DNA of 24,235 nucleotides, from contig DAIQOP010000022.1 in assembly GCA_036787815.1 (NCBI GenBank), forward strand, positions 1-24,235, given 5' to 3'. Below are positions 15,829 to 22,373 of the stretch, one piece after another. The position numbers were made by a program, and so were the translations under genes. This stretch comes from DATBAK01 sp036787815 (GTDB lineage: Bacteria; Actinomycetota; Acidimicrobiia; IMCC26256; PALSA-610). How positions within the stretch are numbered: the first letter of the stretch is position 1; each line of letters starts with the position of its first letter. The notes below the pieces were generated by a model. The model searched no databases. It worked only from the letters and a program-made list of their open reading frames with translations, and was not told the DNA's origin.

Positions 15829-16800
15829 GTGCAAGCGAGCACCCTGGGTCGCCGCTTTCCGTTCCCGATCCCGTTCGGTTGGTTCCAGGTCGCGTACCCG
15901 GAGGACCTCGCGCCGGGTGAGGTGACACCGCTGCGGTACTTCGGCCGCGAGCTCGTGCTCTGGCGCGAAGAGAGCGGCGACTTCCACCTCCAGGATGCGT
16001 ACTGCCCGCACCTCGGCGCGCACCTCGGCTACGGCGGCACCGTCGCCGGCAGCGAGCTCGCGTGCCCGTTCCACGGATGGCAGTTCGACGGCGAGGGCGC
16101 GTGCGCCAACATCCCGTACAGCCAGCGCACCAACAAGAAGGCGCACCTGCGCACCTATCCGGTGATCGTGCGCAACGGGTTCGTGATGGCGTGGTACCAC
16201 CCGAGCGACGAAGCGCCGCAGTGGGAGATCCCCGAGCTGCCCGAGTACGCCGACTCCGCGTTCAGCGACTACTACCGCTCGAGCTACGTGATCCGCACGG
16301 TGCCGCAGGAGATGTCGGAGAACGGCGCCGACCCCGCGCACTTCCTCTACGTGCACGGCACCGAGACGGTCGCGGAGGTGGAGAGCTACGAGATCGACGG
16401 GCCGCGCTCCACGATGTTGTCGAAGCAGTCGTACGTCACGCCGCGCGGCACCACGTGGGGGCGGATCGACGTGTACAACCACGGTCCGGGTTTCTCCGCG
16501 GTGTGGTTCTCGGGGATCGTCGACGCGCTCAACATCGCGACCACCACGCCGATCGACGACGAGACCACGCAGGTGCGGTTCAACTTCACGGTCCGCAAGT
16601 TCGACGACGAGAAGGTCACGTCGTCGGTCGCGGGGGCGTTCGTCGCCGAGATCAACAAGCAGATCCAGGAGGATCGGCCGATCTGGGAGCACAAGCGGTT
16701 CCTCCCGGTTCCCGCGCTCGCCGACACCGACGGCCCGATCCTCAAGTTCCGCAAGTGGTACTCGCAGTTCTACGCGGAGCCCTACGAGCTCACGGGCTGA
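15829..16800 (+). CDS. Rieske non-heme iron oxygenase, KshA/DAF-36-like (sterol hydroxylase or desaturase)
   Basis: The start is GTG at 15829 (GAGGAG 5 nt upstream) and the product is 323 aa. The Rieske [2Fe-2S] motif is 'CPHLGAHLGYGG' with Cys59 and His61, and 'CPFHGWQFDGEG' with Cys79 and His82, followed by 'ACANIPY'. The mononuclear iron site is 'ENGADPAHFLYVH' with Asp168, His171 and His176. The enzyme needs a reductase partner (KshB-like), which is not in the window. KshA hydroxylates the 9-alpha position of 3-ketosteroids. The CPHLGAxL and CPFHGWxFxGxGxCxxIPY wording is closer to the DAF-36/Neverland cholesterol 7-desaturase branch than to M. tuberculosis KshA, and the protein is about 60 residues shorter than KshA. 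A sterol substrate is supported by the KstR-type box. Confidence 0.87.
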   Translation: MQASTLGRRFPFPIPFGWFQVAYPEDLAPGEVTPLRYFGRELVLWREESGDFHLQDAYCPHLGAHLGYGGTVAGSELACPFHGWQFDGEGACANIPYSQRTNKKAHLRTYPVIVRNGFVMAWYHPSDEAPQWEIPELPEYADSAFSDYYRSSYVIRTVPQEMSENGADPAHFLYVHGTETVAEVESYEIDGPRSTMLSKQSYVTPRGTTWGRIDVYNHGPGFSAVWFSGIVDALNIATTTPIDDETTQVRFNFTVRKFDDEKVTSSVAGAFVAEINKQIQEDRPIWEHKRFLPVPALADTDGPILKFRKWYSQFYAEPYELTG

Positions 16801-16830
16801 CCGCATCCCGCCGTCGGGCATCCCGCCGCT

Positions 16831-17226
16831 TCATCGCTTCTCCTGCACGAGCCAACCGGTGCCGTCGGGATCGCTGAACGAGAAGAAGGAGCCGTAGTCG
16901 CTCCGTTGGGGGTCCGGACCGGGCACCTGCGTGCCCGATTCGAAGTGGAAGATCTCGGTTGTGTCGAGGCCCCGGTCGACGAGCTCGGCGCGGGCGGCGT
17001 CGATGTCGGACACGACGAGATGCAGTCCGTTGACCGAGCCCGCGCTCTCGGGGTTCCGCATGAGGGTGATCGAGCACGCCGAACCGGGTGGCGTCAGTTG
17101 CACGACGCGGAAGTCGCCGGCGCGATGGTCGACGTCGAGGTTGAAGCCGGCCTTCTCGACGTAGAACGCCTTGGCGCGGTCCACGTCCGAGACGGGAACG
17201 ATGACGACTTCGAGCTTCCAGTCCAC
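16831..17226 (-). CDS. VOC (glyoxalase/bleomycin-resistance) family protein
   Basis: The 131-aa product begins at GTG 17226 with GAGGAG 10 nt upstream. It shows two beta-alpha-beta-beta-beta halves: 'LEVVIVPVSDVDRAKAFYVE' with 'FNLDVDHRAGDFRVVQLTPP', and 'GLHLVVSDIDAARAELVDRG' with 'SFFSFSDPDGTGWLVQEKR'. The family uses a metal site for isomerase, dioxygenase or binding roles. The ending 'DPDGTGWLVQE' is the common actinobacterial form, often annotated as glyoxalase-like. No substrate can be inferred. It converges with the Rieske gene (30-bp gap). Confidence 0.9.
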   Translation of the reverse strand: MDWKLEVVIVPVSDVDRAKAFYVEKAGFNLDVDHRAGDFRVVQLTPPGSACSITLMRNPESAGSVNGLHLVVSDIDAARAELVDRGLDTTEIFHFESGTQVPGPDPQRSDYGSFFSFSDPDGTGWLVQEKR

Positions 17227-17265
17227 GATCTCAGTCTCCTCGTTGTGGCGGGCAGGTTGCCGGCG

Positions 17266-17604
17266 TCAGAACTGAGACCCATCCTCCCGCGCGAACTCAT
17301 CGGCTCGGCCGAGACGCGCACCGATCCGGAGGTACTTCGCGTGATCGTCGAAGTACCGGACGGCGACGGTGTGCCCGGGCACGAGCACGGGCGGGGCGGG
17401 CCCGGACGACGGCGGGCCGTGGGGCTGCGTCAATGACTCGATCGAGAACGTCGCGGTGGATCCCTGACGAGCGACGAGGCGACCGACGATCGTCTCGGTG
17501 GGAAGGGATTTCGAGCACTCGACGTGTTGTCCGCAGGCCGTGAGCGTGAGCGGCGCGACGACGAGGCCCCCGACTGCCAGCCATCTCCACCGTCGGCGGA
17601 CCAC
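17266..17604 (-). CDS. Small putative lipoprotein of unknown function
   Basis: The frame is open back to 17751, but I take the GTG at 17604 because it places a classical signal directly at the start: a basic stretch (VRRRWRW), a hydrophobic core 'LAVGGLVVAPLTL' and a lipobox 'LTAC' (Cys about residue 24). The AGGAGG on the other strand at 17750-17760 serves mscL and gives no support for the longer start. The mature part of about 88 aa has 'HVECSKSLPTETIVGRLVA', a beta strand pair and 'VAVRYFDDHAKYLRIGARLG'. A lipid-anchored surface protein is likely; I recognise no family. Transcribed divergently from mscL. Confidence 0.6.
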   Translation of the reverse strand: MVRRRWRWLAVGGLVVAPLTLTACGQHVECSKSLPTETIVGRLVARQGSTATFSIESLTQPHGPPSSGPAPPVLVPGHTVAVRYFDDHAKYLRIGARLGRADEFAREDGSQF

Positions 17605-17768
17605 ACCCGCCGACCGCTCGACTCCGCCACCCACAGAGGAACAACGTACCGGGCCGGCACGTCTTTTCCGAGGGCCGCCCGGCAACTCGCCTGATGACAG
17701 TCGACCCTTGTGCCGCCGCGGGGACGCGCCTTGACTTGCCGCATCCGACATCAGGAGGGGATCACGCT

Positions 17769-18155
17769 GTGAAGAAGTACTGGAAGGAGTTCGTCGCGTT
17801 CGTGATGACCGGCAACGTGCTCATGCTCGCGGTCGCGTTCGTCATGGGTGGTCTGACGAAGGCGGTCATCGACGACTTCGTCAAGTACATCGTCAACGGG
17901 TTGCTCGCCGCGATCGTCGGTAAGCCCGACTTCTCGGCCCTCACCTTGGACATCGGCAAGGGGCGCATCCTCTACGGCGCGTTCATCAACACCGTGATCA
18001 ACCTGGCGATCACCGGCGCCGTGCTGTTCCTCATCGTCAAGACCTACGACGCCTACCGGGCTCGCAAGGCGAGCGAGGGCGAAGAGCCCGAAGCGCCCAA
18101 CGAGGAGGTCGTGCTCCTGCGCCGCATCGCCGACGCACTCGACGCGCGCCCCTGA
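17769..18155 (+). CDS. mscL: Large-conductance mechanosensitive channel MscL
   Basis: The 128-aa product fits MscL length. It has an N-terminal amphipathic helix 'KKYWKEFVAFVMTGNVLMLA', TM1 continuing 'VAFVMGGLTKAVIDDFVKYI' (residues about 14-40), a periplasmic-side loop with 'DIGKGRILYGAFINTVINL', TM2 'AITGAVLFLIVKTYDAYRAR' (about 74-95), and a C-terminal charged helix 'EEVVLLRRIADALDARP'. It opens under membrane tension to release solutes during osmotic downshock. AGGAGGGG stands 8 nt before the GTG start, the strongest ribosome site in the window. Confidence 0.93.
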   Translation: MKKYWKEFVAFVMTGNVLMLAVAFVMGGLTKAVIDDFVKYIVNGLLAAIVGKPDFSALTLDIGKGRILYGAFINTVINLAITGAVLFLIVKTYDAYRARKASEGEEPEAPNEEVVLLRRIADALDARP

Positions 18156-18166
18156 GTGATCGCCGC

Positions 18167-18868
18167 CTACGACTGCACCCGCTCGGCAACGTCACGCAAC
18201 GAGGTGACCGTCTCGTAGTCGTGGCCACCGTGGAAGCCGAACGGGTCCATCACGATCGGGTGCAGCCCGGCGGCCCGTGCGCCGACGACGTCGATGCCGG
18301 GCATGTCGCCCACGTACCACGCCTGGTCGGGGCGCAGCGCCATCGCGTCGAGCGCGATCGCGAAGATCCGCGGATCGGGCTTCAGCACGCCGACCTCACC
18401 CGAGTCGATGACGCACTCCACGGGCACACCGATGCCGGGGCCGACCTGGAGCACCTCGCCTTCGCGCAGCTGGGTCGCGACCGTCCCCTCGGCGTTCGAC
18501 ACGACGCCGAGGCGCACGCCGGTCGCCGCCAGTGCGCGCAGGGCGTCGATCGAGCCCGGGATGATGCGCGACCAGAGCCCGCCGGCGGTGAACTCCTGCT
18601 GCAGATGCTCGATCACCTCGTCGCGCGAATCCTCGGGTACGTCCAGCTCCTCGACGTACAGGTCGAGGTAGGCGCTCCACAGCTCGTTCCACGGGAGCTC
18701 GCCCTCGTAGTCGGTGTGGAACGCGGTCGTGCCGCGGTAGTGCGCGCGGTCGAGCCGTTCGGCGTCGGCGACGAACCCGGCGCGCCCGCACGCGCCCACC
18801 ACGTGCGAGTGGCTGGGAAGGTGGAAGATCCCGCCGACGTCGAGGAGGACCGCTTCGATCTGGGGCAC
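18167..18868 (-). CDS. HAD-superfamily hydrolase
   Basis: The 233-aa product has HAD motif I 'AVLLDVGGIF' (Asp10; the usual second Asp is Gly, a known DVGG variant), a helical cap (residues about 20-110), motif II 'GVVSNAEG', motif III Lys in 'VLKPDPRIF', and motif IV 'AWYVGDMPGIDVVGARAAGL'. It would be a phosphatase or related hydrolase acting on a small soluble substrate. I chose GTG 18868 because TAGATT lies 8 nt upstream (leaderless -10) and motif I follows at once. A TTG at 18922 would add 18 residues with no ribosome site. Convergent with mscL (11-bp gap). Confidence 0.87.
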   Translation of the reverse strand: MPQIEAVLLDVGGIFHLPSHSHVVGACGRAGFVADAERLDRAHYRGTTAFHTDYEGELPWNELWSAYLDLYVEELDVPEDSRDEVIEHLQQEFTAGGLWSRIIPGSIDALRALAATGVRLGVVSNAEGTVATQLREGEVLQVGPGIGVPVECVIDSGEVGVLKPDPRIFAIALDAMALRPDQAWYVGDMPGIDVVGARAAGLHPIVMDPFGFHGGHDYETVTSLRDVAERVQS

Positions 18869-18876
18869 GGCGGGCG

Positions 18877-18882
18877 AATCTA
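18877..18882 (-). promoter_or_regulatory. Probable -10 box (TAGATT) of the HAD gene
   Basis: TAGATT on the minus strand, 8 nt before the GTG at 18868. It decides the start call for that gene. No -35 is evident. Confidence 0.4.
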
Positions 18883-18944
18883 TCGGTCGCTCAGGGCCGG
18901 ACGGGATCTCTGGTCGGACCAAGGGGGCGGGGGCACGCGCGCCG

Positions 18945-19988
18945 TCACCGAGACGTGATCGGCGCGAGGTTCCATGCCTCCGCGAGGAGCTCGTAGGAGC
19001 GGAGCCGGTCGGTGGCGCCGTGGACCATCGTGGTGATCATGAGCTCGTCGACACCGGTGCGCAGGGCGAGCGCTTCGAGTTGGGTGCGCACCTCGTCGGG
19101 ATCACCGACGATCAGCGGCGCGGTCCACGTCCGGACGAGCTCGCGCTCCGACGGCGTGAACACGTACTCGGCCGCATCTTCGGGAGTGGGGAGCTGCGTC
19201 GGACGGCCTTGGCGCAGGCGGACGAACGACAACGCGCTCGGCCCCGACAGCCACCGCGCCCGATCGGTGGTCTCGGCACAGATGACGGGGACGCCGATCA
19301 TGGCGTAGGGCCGCTCGAGCGTGCGCGACGGACGGAACGCCGCTCGGTACGCGTCGAGCGCGGCGACCGTGTTGTGCGACGCGAAGTGGTGCGCGAACGA
19401 GAACGGCAGCCCGAGCGCGCCGGCGACCCGCGCGCTGTAGTCGCTGGAGCCGAGCATCCAGATCGCGGGTTCGTAGCCACGACCCGGGACGGCCGTGATC
19501 TGGGGATGGGTGCCGTCGAAGAACATGAAGAGGTCGCGAAGCTGCTCGGGGAACTCGTCGGTCGCGAAGGGCGTGGGGTTGCGGCGCAGGGCGGCCGCGG
19601 TGACCGGGTCGGTGCCGGGCGCGCGGCCGAGCCCGAGATCGATGCGGCCGGGGTGCAGCGCTTCGAGCATGCCGAACTGCTCGGCGACCACGAGCGACGC
19701 ATGATTCGGCAGCATCACGCCACCGGCACCGACGCGGATCGTCGAGGTCGAGGCCGCGAGGTGCGCGATGAGCACCGGCGGAGACGAGCTGGCGATGCCC
19801 GGCATGTTGTGATGCTCGGCGACCCAGAGCCGGCGATACCCGAGGCGCTCACCGAGGCGAGCGAGCTCGACGGAGCTCGCGAGCGCGGCCGCGGGAGTCG
19901 TGCCCTGCCCGACGGGAGCCAGCTCGAGGATCGAGAGCGGAGGGTGCGGGATCGGTGTGCCGTCAGTCATCCCGGGGTCGAACGCCAT
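18945..19988 (-). CDS. LLM-class flavin-dependent oxidoreductase (MsnO8-like)
   Basis: The 347-aa product has the luciferase-like barrel: 'LSILELAPVGQGTTPAAALA', 'LARLGERLGYRRLWVAEHHN' (typical of the group with the AEHHNMPGIA segment), 'IRVGAGGVMLPNHASLVVAE', 'LEALHPGRIDLGLGRAPGTD', 'AIWMLGSSDYSARVAGALGL' and 'LIVGDPDEVRTQLEALALRT'. This is the FMN-type LLM group common in actinobacteria; the substrate is unknown. The start is ATG 19988 with AGAGGA about 9 nt upstream (ATG 19970 is possible). It is divergent from the aminotransferase gene with 41 bp between starts. Confidence 0.9.
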   Translation of the reverse strand: MAFDPGMTDGTPIPHPPLSILELAPVGQGTTPAAALASSVELARLGERLGYRRLWVAEHHNMPGIASSSPPVLIAHLAASTSTIRVGAGGVMLPNHASLVVAEQFGMLEALHPGRIDLGLGRAPGTDPVTAAALRRNPTPFATDEFPEQLRDLFMFFDGTHPQITAVPGRGYEPAIWMLGSSDYSARVAGALGLPFSFAHHFASHNTVAALDAYRAAFRPSRTLERPYAMIGVPVICAETTDRARWLSGPSALSFVRLRQGRPTQLPTPEDAAEYVFTPSERELVRTWTAPLIVGDPDEVRTQLEALALRTGVDELMITTMVHGATDRLRSYELLAEAWNLAPITSR

Positions 19989-20016
19989 AAGCGGTGGTCC
20001 TCTTCCCTGGGTCGCC

Positions 20017-20022
20017 TAACCT
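20017..20022 (+). promoter_or_regulatory. Probable -10 box (TAACCT) of the aminotransferase gene
   Basis: TAACCT ends 7 nt before the GTG at 20030, with no Shine-Dalgarno. It supports that GTG over the one at 19994. Confidence 0.45.
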
Positions 20023-20029
20023 GTGTGGC

Positions 20030-21205
20030 GTGCAGTTTCGCCGAATCGACGCCTTGCCGCCGTATGCGTTCGCCCACATCAACGCGCTGAAGATGCAGTT
20101 GCGGCGGGCCGGCGAAGACGTCATCGACCTCGGATTCGGCAACCCCGATCTCCCGTCGCCCGACATCGCGGTCGACAAGCTGATCGAGGCGGTGCGCAAC
20201 CCCCGCAACCACCGGTACTCGCTGAGCAACGGCATCCCGAAGCTGCGCGAGGCGCTCGCGCACCTCTACGCCCGCAAGTTCGACGTCACCCTCGACTTCG
20301 AGACCGAGGTGTGCAGCACCATCGGGGCGAAAGAGGGCTTCTCGCACCTGATGCTCACGCTCCTCGGCCCGGGCGACACCGCGCTGGTGCCGAGCCCGTC
20401 GTACCCGATCCACATCTGGGGGCCGATCCTCGCGGGGGCCGGCATCCACTACGTGCGCCTCGGCCCGGAACAAGACTTCTTCACGAACCTCCACGCCGCG
20501 TGGGAGCAGGCCTGGCCCCGCCCGCGCGTGCTCGTCGCCTCGTTCCCGCACAACCCCACCACGATGTGCGTCGATCTCGAGTTCATGGCCCGCCTCGTCG
20601 AGTTCGTGCGTGAGCGCGAGATGCTGGTGGTGCACGACTTCGCGTACGCCGATCTCGGTTTCGACGGGCACGAACCGCCGTCGATCCTCCAGGTTCCGGG
20701 CGCCAAAGATGTCGCCGTCGAGCTGTACACGATGACGAAGTCGTTCTCGATGGCCGGATGGCGCATGGGGTTCCTCGTTGGCAACGCCGAGGTCGTCGCC
20801 GCGCTCGCGAGGCTGAAGTCGTACCTCGACTACGGCACGTTCCAGCCGGTGCAGATCGCCGCCACCGTCGCGATGAACGAGGCGCCCGACTTCCCGAAGG
20901 CGCAGAACGAGATCTACCGCGGCCGGCGCGACGCGTTGCTCGACGGCCTCGATCGCATCGGGTGGGTGATCGAGCGGCCCAAGGGCACCATGTTCGTGTG
21001 GGCTCCGATCCCCGAGCCGTACTCGGAGATGTCGAGCCAGGAGTTCGCGACCCTGCTCGTGCAGGAGGCCAAGGTCGCGGTGTCGCCCGGGAGCGGCTTC
21101 GGCCCCGGCGGTGAAGGTTTCGTGCGCTTCGCCCTGGTCGAGAACGAGCAGCGCATCACCCAGGCCGTACGGGGCCTGCGCAAGGCCCTCACCAAGCTCG
21201 GTTAG
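20030..21205 (+). CDS. alaC: AlaC-like class I/II aminotransferase
   Basis: The 391-aa product follows E. coli AlaC closely from memory: 'FRRIDALPPYAFAHINALKM', 'DVIDLGFGNPDLPSP', 'HRYSLSNGIPKLREA', 'IGAKEGFSHLMLTLLGPGD', 'VPSPSYPIHIWGPILAGA', 'SFPHNPTTMCVDLEF' (Asn175), 'VVHDFAYADLGFDG' (Asp203), 'YTMTKSFSMAGWRMGFLVGN' with the PLP Lys237, and 'YLDYGTFQPVQIAATVAM'. AlaC makes alanine from pyruvate and glutamate. The group also includes LL-diaminopimelate and other transaminases, so the true pair of substrates is not certain. The GTG start is supported by a -10 box 7 nt upstream. Its last 17 bp overlap the end of the convergent TetR gene. Confidence 0.9.
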   Translation: MQFRRIDALPPYAFAHINALKMQLRRAGEDVIDLGFGNPDLPSPDIAVDKLIEAVRNPRNHRYSLSNGIPKLREALAHLYARKFDVTLDFETEVCSTIGAKEGFSHLMLTLLGPGDTALVPSPSYPIHIWGPILAGAGIHYVRLGPEQDFFTNLHAAWEQAWPRPRVLVASFPHNPTTMCVDLEFMARLVEFVREREMLVVHDFAYADLGFDGHEPPSILQVPGAKDVAVELYTMTKSFSMAGWRMGFLVGNAEVVAALARLKSYLDYGTFQPVQIAATVAMNEAPDFPKAQNEIYRGRRDALLDGLDRIGWVIERPKGTMFVWAPIPEPYSEMSSQEFATLLVQEAKVAVSPGSGFGPGGEGFVRFALVENEQRITQAVRGLRKALTKLG

Positions 21206-21809
21206 TCAGCGGCTCCCGGCCCGCGCTGCCGGCCAGGCCGTGGATGCAGAACGCGATCGCCGAGGCGGCGATCTGATCGACCGGCTCGTCGCGCTCGATG
21301 AGGTAGCGGCGCGTGAGCTGGTCGACGACGCCGAGGATGGCGTGCGCGAGCAACTCGGGTGCGCCGTCGGCGATGCGCCGTTCGACGATCGCCTCCTTGA
21401 TGTGGCGAACCGTGTCGGCGACCGCGACCTCGCGATTGCGGCGGAGCACCGGCGCGAACGTCTCGTCGGTCGCGGCGAACTGCGTGATCGCGAAGTACTC
21501 GCGATGATCCCGGAACCATTCGAGCGATGCCAGGATGCCGAGCTCGATGCGCCGGACCGGGTCGGATTCGTCGGCCAGCGCAGCCTGCTGCGCGCGCCGG
21601 AGCTGCAGGTGCGCGTCGCGCAGGATCTCGCTGAGCAGCTCCTCCTTCGAGGAGAAGTACCAGTAGAAGACGCCCTTGCCCACGCCGAGGCTGTCGACGA
21701 TGTCGGACACCGACGTGGGGTGGTACCCCTTGTCGGCGAACAGCGAAGTGGCGTGGGCCATCAGCTGGGTCCGCCGCTCGATACCTCGTGGGGTGAGCTT
21801 CCGCCGCAT
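21189..21809 (-). CDS. TetR-family transcriptional regulator
   Basis: The 206-aa product has an N-terminal TetR domain: 'TQLMAHATSLFADKGYHPTS', 'VSDIVDSLGVGKGVFYWYFS', then 'SKEELLSEILRDAH' (residues about 13-65). An all-helical ligand domain follows with 'LEWFRDHREYFAITQFAATD', typical of regulators of fatty-acid or hydrophobic-compound genes. The ATG at 21809 follows a TAGCGT -10 by 8 nt. A 16-bp inverted repeat lies over its -35, so it probably represses itself. The frame is open upstream to 22022, but that part is not TetR-like. Its ligand and other targets are unknown; no second copy of the operator was seen in the window. Confidence 0.9.
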   Translation of the reverse strand: MRRKLTPRGIERRTQLMAHATSLFADKGYHPTSVSDIVDSLGVGKGVFYWYFSSKEELLSEILRDAHLQLRRAQQAALADESDPVRRIELGILASLEWFRDHREYFAITQFAATDETFAPVLRRNREVAVADTVRHIKEAIVERRIADGAPELLAHAILGVVDQLTRRYLIERDEPVDQIAASAIAFCIHGLAGSAGREPLTNRAW

Positions 21810-21817
21810 CCCACCCG

Positions 21818-21823
21818 ACGCTA
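21818..21823 (-). promoter_or_regulatory. -10 box (TAGCGT) of the TetR gene at 21809
   Basis: With TTGACC at 21842-21847 (minus strand) as the -35 and an 18-bp spacer, this is the best sigma-70-type promoter in the window. It lies 8 nt before the ATG. Confidence 0.6.
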
Positions 21824-21831
21824 CGAGCCCC

Positions 21832-21847
21832 TTGACCGACCGGTCAA
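21832..21847. promoter_or_regulatory. TetR operator: inverted repeat TTGACCG-AC-CGGTCAA over the -35
   Basis: Perfect 7-bp arms around a 2-bp centre, 22 bp upstream of the TetR ATG, covering its -35 box. Size and shape are typical of an autoregulatory TetR site. Confidence 0.7.
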
Positions 21848-22075
21848 TGCTTGCTCGCTCGCTCGTGCGGAAGCGATCCGGCTGGCGCCGTCCGCTCCCT
21901 TCTTCGCTCGCTGGGGAGCTCGACGCTCGCTGCGCTCCCGCCTTCGCCGCTCCGGGCCACTCGTTCAGGGGACCGTCACGCGCTCGTCGTCGTGCGCTCA
22001 TCATGGCGTCGTCCCCCGGCAACGTCGATCGTCGATGCTGTTCCGGACGACGAAGAGCGCTCCCGGGAGGCCCCC
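21848..22075. other. Intergenic region between the TetR gene and the 74-aa gene
   Basis: 228 bp rich in GCTCGCTCG-type short repeats and C/T runs (for example 21850-21866 and 21900-21945). Open frames here have no ribosome sites and no recognisable product. A promoter for the 74-aa gene should lie here but none is clear. Confidence 0.5.
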
Positions 22076-22300
22076 ATGCCGGCGATGCTCCAGACAGTTG
22101 GACGGATTCACATCAGACCATTCGACAGCGTGAGATGGATCGCGTACGAGCTCGGCGGTGGCCGGGCGCTCGACAACACCCGCAGGGAGATCGAGGCGAC
22201 CCGGATCACGATGGCCCGTGTGGATGCTCTCGCCCGCCGCGTCCCCCCGACGGCGGGCGAGAGCTCCCCGGAACGGTCAGTGGCCGACCCGGCTGCATGA
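22076..22300 (+). CDS. Small 74-aa hypothetical protein
   Basis: The ATG at 22076 is preceded by GGGAGG with a 6-nt gap, a strong ribosome site. The product has a short N-terminal beta-like part ('TVGRIHIRPFDSVRWIAYEL'), a charged amphipathic helix ('LDNTRREIEATRITMARVDA') and a loose Pro/Ser tail. No transmembrane segment or Cys is present. A 9-bp inverted repeat lies over codons near its 3' end (22231-22259). I recognise no family. The ribosome site and compact two-part fold argue for a real gene. Confidence 0.55.
   Translation: MPAMLQTVGRIHIRPFDSVRWIAYELGGGRALDNTRREIEATRITMARVDALARRVPPTAGESSPERSVADPAA
22231..22259. repeat. Inverted repeat CGCCCGCCG...CGGCGGGCG
   Basis: Perfect 9-bp arms (22231-22239, 22251-22259) with an 11-nt loop, inside the 3' part of the 74-aa gene and 115 bp before the GGDEF-EAL start. 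It could fold as a strong GC hairpin in RNA. There is no T-run after it. Confidence 0.5.
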
Positions 22301-22373
22301 CAACCGCTGCTGGCGGCGCGCGCGGGCCCTGGCTGCTCCTACAGGGTCTGTTCACCCAGCCCGATACAGAGGG

